Shown piece by piece: positions 1 through 6,030 of a DNA stretch of 8,697 nt (position 1 is its first letter; every line of letters starts with the position of its first letter). This DNA is from an uncultured Clostridium sp. (GTDB taxonomy: Bacteria; Bacillota; Clostridia; Oscillospirales; Acutalibacteraceae): the NCBI GenBank assembly GCA_900547915.1, contig URIN01000039.1, positions 1-8,697 on the forward strand. The letters run 5' to 3'. The notes beneath the pieces were generated by a model. That model was not told the DNA's origin and made no database searches. It was given only the letters and a program-made list of their open reading frames with translations. Position numbers and translations under genes: made by a program.

Positions 1-1
1 C

Positions 2-631
2 AGTATAAAGGCAGATGAATCCGGAGTTTACTCCGAATATACCGATTCCCTTGAGGGCGCTTTTGATTATGACAATATAGAAAATTTAAGTGTAGATACA
101 TTCAACTCTTGGGTAGAGCAGGCAAAAAATGCCAAACCTGCCCAAAGTTCGGGAAAGATAATTACCGATTTTGAATGGTACTTCTGCGCCGCAGTCAGCG
201 CAGATGATATTAAAGGCCTTGAAAACGGAGACAGGATAGATGTTGCCGTTTCTGGCACAGACAGTGTTTACAGCTGCAAAATAGTAAGCGGAGCCCAGCC
301 GGAACTCGGTCAGGATAAAACAGTGCTTGTTCTTTCCTGTGACGAGATAAACAGCGACACCGTTTCGATGCGGCTTGCAAATATAGAGATCCGTGTAAAT
401 TCCTACACGGGAATAAGAATGCCGTCTGCCGCAGTTCATGTGAATAACGGCGAAAGAGGTGTTTACGCACTTGTTGCTTCCGTTGTGGAGTGGCGCAGTG
501 CGGATGTGCTTTATACGGACGGGGATTATGTGGTACTTAGTTACGACCCCGAATCGGACAACGGCATAAAACTGTACGACCAGGTTATCATTCAGGGAAA
601 GGAGCTGCATGATGGGGAAGTATATAATTGA
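2..631 (+). CDS. HlyD/membrane-fusion-like envelope protein, 3' portion (5' end outside window)
   Basis: An open frame enters from the left edge and runs 209 codons to a TGA at 629-631. What is visible resembles the C-terminal half of HlyD/RND-type adaptor proteins: a beta-rich segment with an FEWYFCAAV strand (about residues 62-70 of the visible part), then GLENGDRIDVAV, a typical 'gets more G-x-x-V/I' barrel strand, then IRMPSAAVHVNNGERGVYAL, the classic adaptor strand pair (PxxAv..ngg.GVyv), and a last strand ending in LYDQVIIQGKEL. The N-terminal membrane anchor and any lipoyl domain lie outside the window. In a Gram-positive cell it would be a membrane-attached extracytoplasmic protein, but there is no transporter partner in view. 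My recollection is that such genes often precede yggS in Clostridia; their function is not established. It overlaps yggS by 23 bases, so the two are probably translationally coupled. Family assignment is fairly sure; function is not. Confidence 0.7.
   Translation, partial: SIKADESGVYSEYTDSLEGAFDYDNIENLSVDTFNSWVEQAKNAKPAQSSGKIITDFEWYFCAAVSADDIKGLENGDRIDVAVSGTDSVYSCKIVSGAQPELGQDKTVLVLSCDEINSDTVSMRLANIEIRVNSYTGIRMPSAAVHVNNGERGVYALVASVVEWRSADVLYTDGDYVVLSYDPESDNGIKLYDQVIIQGKELHDGEVYN
598..604 (+). promoter_or_regulatory. Ribosome binding site of yggS, inside the upstream gene
   Basis: AAAGGAG lies within the last codons of the HlyD-like gene. Two tandem ATG codons follow, at 609 and 612. Spacing is 4 bases to the first and 7 to the second, so 612 is a slightly better match to normal initiation. 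The choice changes the protein by one residue only. Confidence 0.7.
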
Positions 632-1340
632 TGAGGACAGAATGAAGTCCGTTGAGGAAAATTACAAACGTGTACTTGAAAACGTTAAGGAAAGCGCCGT
701 TAAAGCGGGCAGAAATGAAGATGAAGTGCGCCTTATGTGCGTTACCAAAACGGTTGAGCCGCCGTATATTAACAAGGCTCTTGAACTCGGCGCAGACCTT
801 ATAGGTGAAAACCGAGTTCAGGAATATTTCGGCAAAAGGGATGAGCTTGAGCTTGACGGCGTTGAAAAGCACCTTATAGGTCATTTGCAGACGAATAAAG
901 TCCGCCAGATAGTCGGCGAGGTTGATATGATAGAGTCTGTGTCGTCTTTCAAGCTTGCAAAAGAAATATCACGTGTTTCAGCAGCACGCGGCATAGTTAC
1001 ACAGTGTCTTGCCGAAGTAAACATCGGGCAGGAAGAGAGCAAAAGCGGAATAATGCCGCAGGAGCTTATTGAAACAATGTATCAGATATCTGAATTGCCC
1101 TCAATTGAGATAAAAGGTCTTATGGCAATTCCGCCTATATGTGAAAATCAGGATGAGGCGCGCCGCTATTTTGCCGCGGTAAGGCAATATTTCATTGACA
1201 TTAAAGATAAAAAAATAGATAATATAAATATGGATATTCTCTCTATGGGAATGAGCGCGGATTATGCCGCCGCCATAGCCGAGGGTTCAAATATAGTCAG
1301 AGTAGGTTCCGCCATTTTCGGAGCCAGAAAATATAATTAG
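609..1340 (+). CDS. yggS: YggS/YlmE family pyridoxal-phosphate homeostasis protein
   Basis: A 243-residue protein, the usual length for this single-domain family (alanine-racemase-like TIM barrel, cytosolic). It binds pyridoxal 5'-phosphate and buffers its level in the cell; no catalytic reaction is established. Visible motifs in order: CVTKT with the Schiff-base lysine at K47, GENRVQE at 66-72, HLIGHLQTNK at 88-97, LAEVNIGQEESKSG in the middle, IKGLMAIPP, then SMGMS at 212-216 and RVGSAIFG near 231-238, which hold the phosphate group. All hallmark residues are present. The start is ATG at 609 or the adjacent ATG at 612. It overlaps the upstream gene by 23 bases and is followed after 11 bases by sepF, whose ribosome binding site begins in the yggS stop codon. 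Equivalent to B. subtilis ylmE, which occupies the same place beside sepF. Confidence 0.95.
   Translation: MMGKYIIDEDRMKSVEENYKRVLENVKESAVKAGRNEDEVRLMCVTKTVEPPYINKALELGADLIGENRVQEYFGKRDELELDGVEKHLIGHLQTNKVRQIVGEVDMIESVSSFKLAKEISRVSAARGIVTQCLAEVNIGQEESKSGIMPQELIETMYQISELPSIEIKGLMAIPPICENQDEARRYFAAVRQYFIDIKDKKIDNINMDILSMGMSADYAAAIAEGSNIVRVGSAIFGARKYN
1195..1223 (+). promoter_or_regulatory. Candidate sigma-A promoter inside the 3' end of yggS
   Basis: A perfect TTGACA at 1195-1200 is followed by exactly 17 bases and GATAAT at 1218-1223 (five of six matches to TATAAT, mismatched at the first position). The spacer is A-rich with a run of seven A. Transcription would begin near 1230, about 120 bases before the sepF start, giving a separate sepF-divIVA transcript. 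The bases also encode ordinary yggS residues (FIDIKDKK...), so chance is possible; the mismatch at the first -10 base weakens it. Confidence 0.4.
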
Positions 1341-1344
1341 GAGG
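1339..1344 (+). promoter_or_regulatory. Ribosome binding site of sepF
   Basis: A full AGGAGG shares its first two bases with the yggS stop codon TAG (1338-1340) and sits 7 bases before the sepF ATG. This fixes the sepF start and suggests ribosomes finishing yggS can re-initiate on sepF. Confidence 0.85.
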
Positions 1345-1351
1345 TTGCTTT

Positions 1352-1840
1352 ATGGGTCTTTTTGATAAATTTGCGGATATCATACGTGAAAATGATGACG
1401 ATGAATTTGATGATTTTTATGAGGAACAGTCATCTTATTCAATGCCGGCTCCTCCAAAAAGGGAAAAGCGCAAAAGCGTGAATGTACCCAGGGAGGAAAA
1501 ACCCGAAAAAATACACCGCACAAGAGCTGAGAGCGATAAGGTTATGAACATTCATACTACCGCACAGCTTCAGGTTGTGCTTGTTAAGCCCGAAAGATTT
1601 GAAGAGGCTGCCGCAATAGGTGATAATCTTAATGAAAAAAGAACGGTAGTGCTCAATCTTGAATCAACAAACAGGGATATAGCGCGCAGGCTTTTGGATT
1701 TCCTGAGCGGCGTAGCTTATGCAAATAACGGGCAGATAAAAAGAGTTGCAAACAGCACTTACATAATCACTCCTTATAATGTTGATGTTATGGGCGATCT
1801 TATTGATGAGCTTGAAAATAACGGAATGATAATGTACTGA
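1352..1840 (+). CDS. sepF: Cell division protein SepF
   Basis: A 162-residue protein, close to the family norm (about 150). SepF is a cytosolic membrane-bound partner of FtsZ that bundles filaments and anchors the Z ring. Visible parts: an N-terminal amphipathic helix MGLFDKFADIIREN (membrane-targeting sequence), an acidic stretch (DDDEFDDFYEE, 16-25), a basic/proline linker at about 33-60, then the SepF core from about 63 to 160. The core has the beta strand AQLQVVLVKPERFEEA, the helix NRDIARRLLDFLSGVAYANNG (Gly120 sits where the dimer-interface glycine of B. subtilis SepF lies, by my alignment) and the final strand pair VANSTYIITPYNVDVMGDL. Nothing is missing. It lies between yggS and divIVA, 24 bases before the latter, without the ylmG and ylmH genes that B. 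subtilis carries in between. Confidence 0.95.
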   Translation: MGLFDKFADIIRENDDDEFDDFYEEQSSYSMPAPPKREKRKSVNVPREEKPEKIHRTRAESDKVMNIHTTAQLQVVLVKPERFEEAAAIGDNLNEKRTVVLNLESTNRDIARRLLDFLSGVAYANNGQIKRVANSTYIITPYNVDVMGDLIDELENNGMIMY

Positions 1841-1864
1841 GCGTAAAAGAGAGGAGAATATAAT

Positions 1865-3130
1865 ATGATTACGCCGAGCCAGATTAAGGAAAAAGTGCTT
1901 TCAACCGCGTCTCACGGTTATGATATTGATGAAACAAATGAATTTTTGCAGCAGATAGAGGAATCTTTTTCCGCAATTTATGACGAGAATAAGGAGCTCT
2001 ACAGAAAAATGGAGATACTTGCCGCTAAGATTGAAGAGTACAGGGCAGAAGAGGATTCCATTAAAGATACTCTTCTGACAGCTCAGAAAGCGGCGTCAAA
2101 AGTAGAAAAAGAAGCTCAGGAAAAATCCGAAAAGCTGCTTGCAGACAGCGCCAATACGGTTCAGAACACTGTAATGGAAGCAAAAGCTAAGGCAGAGAAG
2201 ATAATCTCTGAGGCACGTGAGTATGCGGCAGACATAACAAAGGAAAAGACCGAAGCGGCCGAGGCTATACTCAGCGAGGCACGTGAAAAGGCTGATAAGG
2301 AACTTGCAGATGCAAAAGCCGATGCTGCAGGACTTCTTACAGAAGCTAAAAATATTTCACAGGAGCTTCTTTCAAAGTCAAAGGATGAAAAAGATTATTA
2401 CGAAAGCCTTACGAATAATCTTAAAAAGGAAGCTGACGCTTTCAAAGAAAGACTTGTTTCTCTTTATGAAGCTCAGCTCGAAAAACTCGGCGATATGATG
2501 GAAGCGCCCGTTTCCGCAGACGATGCTGAACTTTCTGATAAAATAGACGAAACTCAGCAAAATATTGAAAGTGTTTCTGCTAAAATTGATGAGATAGAGC
2601 AGGACATTGCCGAAAATGACGAGCAGGACGTTCAGGATGAACAGACCGAGGAAACTGCTGAGGATGAAACTTCAGAAGAAACCGCAGAAGATGCAGATGA
2701 CGAAGATAATACAGAAACTGCTGATGATGTTGAAAATTCTGAGGATGATGTTACTTTTACTCAGGACGAGGAAGAGGAACAGGAAGATAAGCCTGAAGAT
2801 GATTTTGACGTAGAGTATGAACTTGAGGAAATTTCAAAATCCGATGCTCAGGAAGAAGAAGCAGAGCCTGATGTTCACGAGGCTATTGATGCTTTTTCAC
2901 AGGACCCCGCAGATGACGAAGCAACAGAAATAAGCGATGACCCGGAAATGGAGCAGCCTGAAAGCGAAGAGGAGGATGGTCAGCATCTCCCTTTTGAAGA
3001 TTTCTTCCACGTAAAACCTGAGGGCGTAAGAACAAGTGAAAAGATAAGCCTTATCCCGCCTGACGAAGAAGATGATGATGAGGACGGCGGCGTTAAATTC
3101 AAGGGATTTTTTAAGAAAAAAAGAAAATAA
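1865..3130 (+). CDS. divIVA: DivIVA-family cell division/polarity protein with long acidic tail
   Basis: A 421-residue protein, far longer than B. subtilis DivIVA (164). DivIVA proteins are cytosolic coiled-coil scaffolds that gather at curved membrane at septa and poles. Residues 1-55 are the DivIVA N-domain: ITPSQIKEKVL...GYDIDETNEFLQQIE matches the family start (LTPxDIxxK...GYDxDEVNEFL). Residues 56-210 are one long coiled coil, including four 22-residue units at 89-176 and the YEAQLEKLGDM end that matches the DivIVA core (IEAQLDLL). Residues 217-400 are mostly Asp/Glu with Ala, Thr, Ser and Gln, certainly disordered, broken by an island HLPFEDFFHVKPEG (374-387). The protein ends KFKGFFKKKRK. 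The B. subtilis membrane-inserting F17-R18 pair aligns with Ser16-His17. Start ATG 1865 has GAGGAG at 1851-1856, 8 bases away. DivIVA assignment is secure; the tail's role is unknown. Confidence 0.93.
   Translation: MITPSQIKEKVLSTASHGYDIDETNEFLQQIEESFSAIYDENKELYRKMEILAAKIEEYRAEEDSIKDTLLTAQKAASKVEKEAQEKSEKLLADSANTVQNTVMEAKAKAEKIISEAREYAADITKEKTEAAEAILSEAREKADKELADAKADAAGLLTEAKNISQELLSKSKDEKDYYESLTNNLKKEADAFKERLVSLYEAQLEKLGDMMEAPVSADDAELSDKIDETQQNIESVSAKIDEIEQDIAENDEQDVQDEQTEETAEDETSEETAEDADDEDNTETADDVENSEDDVTFTQDEEEEQEDKPEDDFDVEYELEEISKSDAQEEEAEPDVHEAIDAFSQDPADDEATEISDDPEMEQPESEEEDGQHLPFEDFFHVKPEGVRTSEKISLIPPDEEDDDEDGGVKFKGFFKKKRK
2129..2392 (+). repeat. Four in-register 66-bp (22-residue) units in the DivIVA coiled coil
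   Basis: DivIVA residues 89-110, 111-132, 133-154 and 155-176 align without gaps: each opens with EKLL, EKII, EAIL or AGLL, followed in units 2-4 by SEAR, SEAR and TEAK. The 22-residue period equals two hendecads, which favours a nearly straight or slightly right-handed coiled coil over a heptad one. Units 2 and 3 keep identical DNA (GAGGCACGTGA at 2210-2220 and again at 2276-2286, exactly 66 bases apart), which points to tandem duplication rather than convergence. Confidence 0.75.
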
Positions 3131-3136
3131 TTACAT

Positions 3137-3141
3137 AGAGG
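3137..3141 (+). promoter_or_regulatory. Ribosome binding site of ileS (decides the start)
   Basis: AGAGG is the only Shine-Dalgarno-like motif in the 23-base divIVA-ileS gap. It touches the in-frame TTG codons at 3142 and 3145 (0 and 3 bases away), too close to use. The ATG at 3154 is 12 bases away, a little long but workable, and gives the conserved IleRS N-terminus MDYKDTL. Confidence 0.55.
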
Positions 3142-3153
3142 TTGTTGATTGAA

Positions 3154-5949
3154 ATGGACTATAAAGATACTTTAAATATGATGAAAACAGATTTCCCGAT
3201 GAGGGCAAATCTTCCCCAGCGTGAGCCTGAAATCCTCAAAGACTGGTACGATAATAATCTTTACGAAAAACTTATGGAGAACAATGAGGGCAAGCCGCTG
3301 TTTATTCTGCATGACGGCCCTCCGTACGCAAATGGCGATATTCATATCGGCCATGCGCTCAATAAGACCTTAAAGGATTTTATCGTAAGATATAAGAATA
3401 TGACAGGCTTTAAATCACCTTATGTTCCGGGTTGGGATACACATGGCCTTCCAACTGAACTCAAGGCAAGAAAAGAAGCCCACATTACAGCGCAGAGCAA
3501 TATTTCAGACCTTGAACTGCGCAAGATATGCAGAGAGACGGCTCTTGGCTATGTTGACATGCAGCGTGAAAGTTTCAAGCGCCTTGGCTCTATCGGCGAA
3601 TGGGATAATCCTTATATCACACTTACCAAGGATTTTGAGGCAGAGCAGATAAAAGTTTTTGCTTCAATGGCAACAAAGGGTTATATTTATAAGGGCCTGA
3701 AACCGGTTTACTGGTGCCCTGACTGCAATACTGCTCTTGCTGAAGCGGAGATAGAATATGCAGAGGATCCGTGCCATTCAATCTATGTAAAATTCAATGT
3801 TGAGGATGACCTCGGCAAACTTACTGCTATGGGTGCAGATCTCAGTAAAACCTATTTTGTAATTTGGACTACAACTACATGGACTCTGCCGGCAAACGTA
3901 GCAATCTGTGTAGGCCCCGATTTTGAATATTCACTTATCAAGAGCGGTGATGAATATTATGTTATGGCAACAGAACTTGCTGCGTCCGCTATGGAGGCAA
4001 GGGGTGTAACAGAGTATGAAACACTCGGCACCATCATGGGAAGCGAGCTTGAATATATTAAGTGCCGTCACCCGTTTATTGACAGAATATCACTTGTTAT
4101 CGTTGGCGACCACGTTACTCTTGAGAGCGGTACAGGATGCGTTCACACTGCTCCCGGCCATGGTGTTGAGGACTTTGTTGTCTGCAAGAATTATCCTGAA
4201 CTTCCCGTTGTAGTTCCTGTTGACGCCCATGGCAGACTTACTGAAGAAGCAGGTCAGTTCGCAGGACTTACAACTGAAGAGGCAAACAAGCCTATTGCCG
4301 AGCATCTTGAAAAAACAGGTAATCTCTTCGCACTTCAGAAGATTATTCACCAGTATCCTCACTGCTGGCGCTGCCATAAGCCAATCATTTTCAGGGCTAC
4401 TTCACAGTGGTTCTGCTCAGTTGATGACTTTAAGGAAGATGCAATCAAGGCTTCCGAAGATGTTGAGTGGTATCCCGCTTGGGGCAAAGACCGCCTTCAG
4501 AGTATGATCCGCGAGCGTGCAGACTGGTGTATTTCACGTCAGAGAAAATGGGGCGTTCCGATTCCCGTTGTTTACTGCAAAAAGTGCGGCAAAGAGATCA
4601 TTGATAACGATATTATGATGAAAGTTTCCGATATCTTCGGTCAGGAAGGTTCTGACGCATGGTATGCTCACGATGCTGAATATTTCCTGCCGGACGGCTA
4701 CAAGTGTCCGCACTGCGGCGCTTCCGAGGGCTTTGAAAAGGAAACAGATATTATGGATGTATGGTTTGATTCCGGCTCAACCCATGCTGCTGTTCTTAAA
4801 AACCGTGACTACCTCAGACGTCCCGCAGATGTTTATCTTGAGGGTGCAGACCAGTATAGAGGCTGGTTCCAGTCATCTCTTCTTACTTCCGTTGCAGGCG
4901 GAAACGGAGCTCCGTTCAAGCAGATTGTAACTCACGGCTGGACTGTTGACGGCGAGGGCAAGAAGATGTCCAAATCTCTCGGAAACGGTATTGCTCCGCA
5001 GGATATCATCAAGCAGTACGGCGCAGATATTCTTCGTCTTTGGGTAGCTTCTTCTGACTATCACGCTGATATCAGAATCAGTAAGGATATTTTAAAACAG
5101 CTTTCTGATAATTACAGAAAGATAAGAAATACCGCCCGTTTCTGTCTCGGCAACCTTTATGATTTTGACCCCGATAAGGATATGCTTCCAAATGAGGAAC
5201 TCGAAGAGCTTGATAAGTATGCTCTTATGAAACTCGATGAGGTTATCGACACAGCCAGAAAGGGTTATGAGATATATGAATATCATACAGCGGCGCATGC
5301 TATCCATAATTTCTGCGTTGTTGATATGAGTAACTTCTATTTTGATGTTCTTAAAGACAGACTTTATACCTCTGTAAGCACGTCAAAAACACGCCGTGCG
5401 GCACAGACAGTGCTCTATAAGATACTTGACTCACTCACTCTACTGCTTACGCCTATCCTTGCATTCACAGCAGATGAGATCTGGAGATTTATGCCTCATG
5501 ATAAGTCAAGGAATCCTGAATCACCGCTCTTTAATGAAATTCCCAATGCTGATTTTATCAATACAGACAGCAGCTTTATGGAAAAATGGGATAAGATTCA
5601 TAAGGTGCGCGTAGATGTTCAGAAGGCACTTGAACTTGCAAGAAACGAAAAGAAGATAGGTAAGTCACTTGAGGCGCATATTGTTCTCGGCGCTGAAGGT
5701 GAGCTTTATGACTTCCTCAAATCTGTTGAGACTGCTCTGCCTGAGATATTCATTACTTCAGGTGTAACAGTTACCAATGAAAAACAGCCGTTTGACGGCG
5801 AAGTTGAGGGACTTTCAGTAGGCGTTGAGCCTGCAAAGGGCGAAAAGTGCGAACGCTGCTGGAAATTCTCCGAAACAGTCGGCAGTGACGAAAATCATCC
5901 GCATCTGTGCGCACACTGCGCTGCGGTTCTTGCTGAAGAGGGAAAATAA
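3154..5949 (+). CDS. ileS: Isoleucine--tRNA ligase (IleRS), bacterial type 1
   Basis: A 931-residue class I synthetase that charges tRNA-Ile and edits mischarged valine; cytosolic. Start ATG 3154 is chosen because MDYKDTLNMMKTDFPMR matches the family N-terminus (MDFKDTLxMPKTxFPMR); an in-frame TTG at 3142 would add only four residues. Motifs: HIGH at 64-67 in PPYANGDIHIGHALN, WDTHGLP near 93, CP1 editing-domain TTTWTLPAN and GTGCVHTAPGHG, WCISRQRKWG, DVWFDSGS, and KMSKS at 604-608. Cysteine pairs: C188/C191 with C404/C407 flank the editing domain; C475/C478 with C518/C521 form a second possible zinc site; C899/C902 and C919/C922 (CERCW...CAHC) are the C-terminal zinc knuckle of type 1 enzymes, so it should be the mupirocin-sensitive class, not the eukaryote-like type 2. 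It begins 23 bases after divIVA, leaving no room for a T-box leader. Length and all active-site motifs are normal. Confidence 0.98.
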   Translation: MDYKDTLNMMKTDFPMRANLPQREPEILKDWYDNNLYEKLMENNEGKPLFILHDGPPYANGDIHIGHALNKTLKDFIVRYKNMTGFKSPYVPGWDTHGLPTELKARKEAHITAQSNISDLELRKICRETALGYVDMQRESFKRLGSIGEWDNPYITLTKDFEAEQIKVFASMATKGYIYKGLKPVYWCPDCNTALAEAEIEYAEDPCHSIYVKFNVEDDLGKLTAMGADLSKTYFVIWTTTTWTLPANVAICVGPDFEYSLIKSGDEYYVMATELAASAMEARGVTEYETLGTIMGSELEYIKCRHPFIDRISLVIVGDHVTLESGTGCVHTAPGHGVEDFVVCKNYPELPVVVPVDAHGRLTEEAGQFAGLTTEEANKPIAEHLEKTGNLFALQKIIHQYPHCWRCHKPIIFRATSQWFCSVDDFKEDAIKASEDVEWYPAWGKDRLQSMIRERADWCISRQRKWGVPIPVVYCKKCGKEIIDNDIMMKVSDIFGQEGSDAWYAHDAEYFLPDGYKCPHCGASEGFEKETDIMDVWFDSGSTHAAVLKNRDYLRRPADVYLEGADQYRGWFQSSLLTSVAGGNGAPFKQIVTHGWTVDGEGKKMSKSLGNGIAPQDIIKQYGADILRLWVASSDYHADIRISKDILKQLSDNYRKIRNTARFCLGNLYDFDPDKDMLPNEELEELDKYALMKLDEVIDTARKGYEIYEYHTAAHAIHNFCVVDMSNFYFDVLKDRLYTSVSTSKTRRAAQTVLYKILDSLTLLLTPILAFTADEIWRFMPHDKSRNPESPLFNEIPNADFINTDSSFMEKWDKIHKVRVDVQKALELARNEKKIGKSLEAHIVLGAEGELYDFLKSVETALPEIFITSGVTVTNEKQPFDGEVEGLSVGVEPAKGEKCERCWKFSETVGSDENHPHLCAHCAAVLAEEGK

Positions 5950-5971
5950 TATTATATTAATTCTCAAATTA

Positions 5972-6000
5972 AAAAGAGGGGCGCAAAACACCCCTCTTTT
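5972..6000 (+). terminator. Hairpin after ileS, probable intrinsic terminator
   Basis: A perfect 10-bp inverted repeat, AAAAGAGGGG (5972-5981) and CCCCTCTTTT (5991-6000), with a 9-base loop. Read rightwards, a six-bp G-C-rich stem is followed by four T, then GCCTAT, so the U tract is short and partial read-through into lspA is likely. By symmetry it would also work weakly on the other strand. It is the only convincing hairpin between genes and marks the likeliest transcript boundary. Confidence 0.65.
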
Positions 6001-6030
6001 GCCTATACGGCATATTGTCTGGAGGAAACT

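Noticed and set aside
86..610. 174-codon open frame on the - strand opposite the HlyD-like gene
   Set aside because: Lies wholly opposite a well-supported coding frame, has no Shine-Dalgarno site of note and its protein resembles no family I know; a codon-bias shadow.
2966..2976. GAGGAGGATGG in the DivIVA acidic region as an internal translation start
   Set aside because: The motif arises from Glu/Asp codons, touches the ATG with no spacing, and the frame that would be read is not a recognisable protein.
3107..3130. T6 and A7 runs at the divIVA 3' end as a possible programmed frameshift
   Set aside because: The A/G run is not in the reading phase of the A-AAA-AAG slippery heptamer, and a -1 shift would add only a few residues before a stop at 3136-3138.
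3142..3153. TTG codon at 3142 as the ileS start
   Set aside because: It abuts the only Shine-Dalgarno motif, and the conserved IleRS N-terminus begins at the ATG at 3154.
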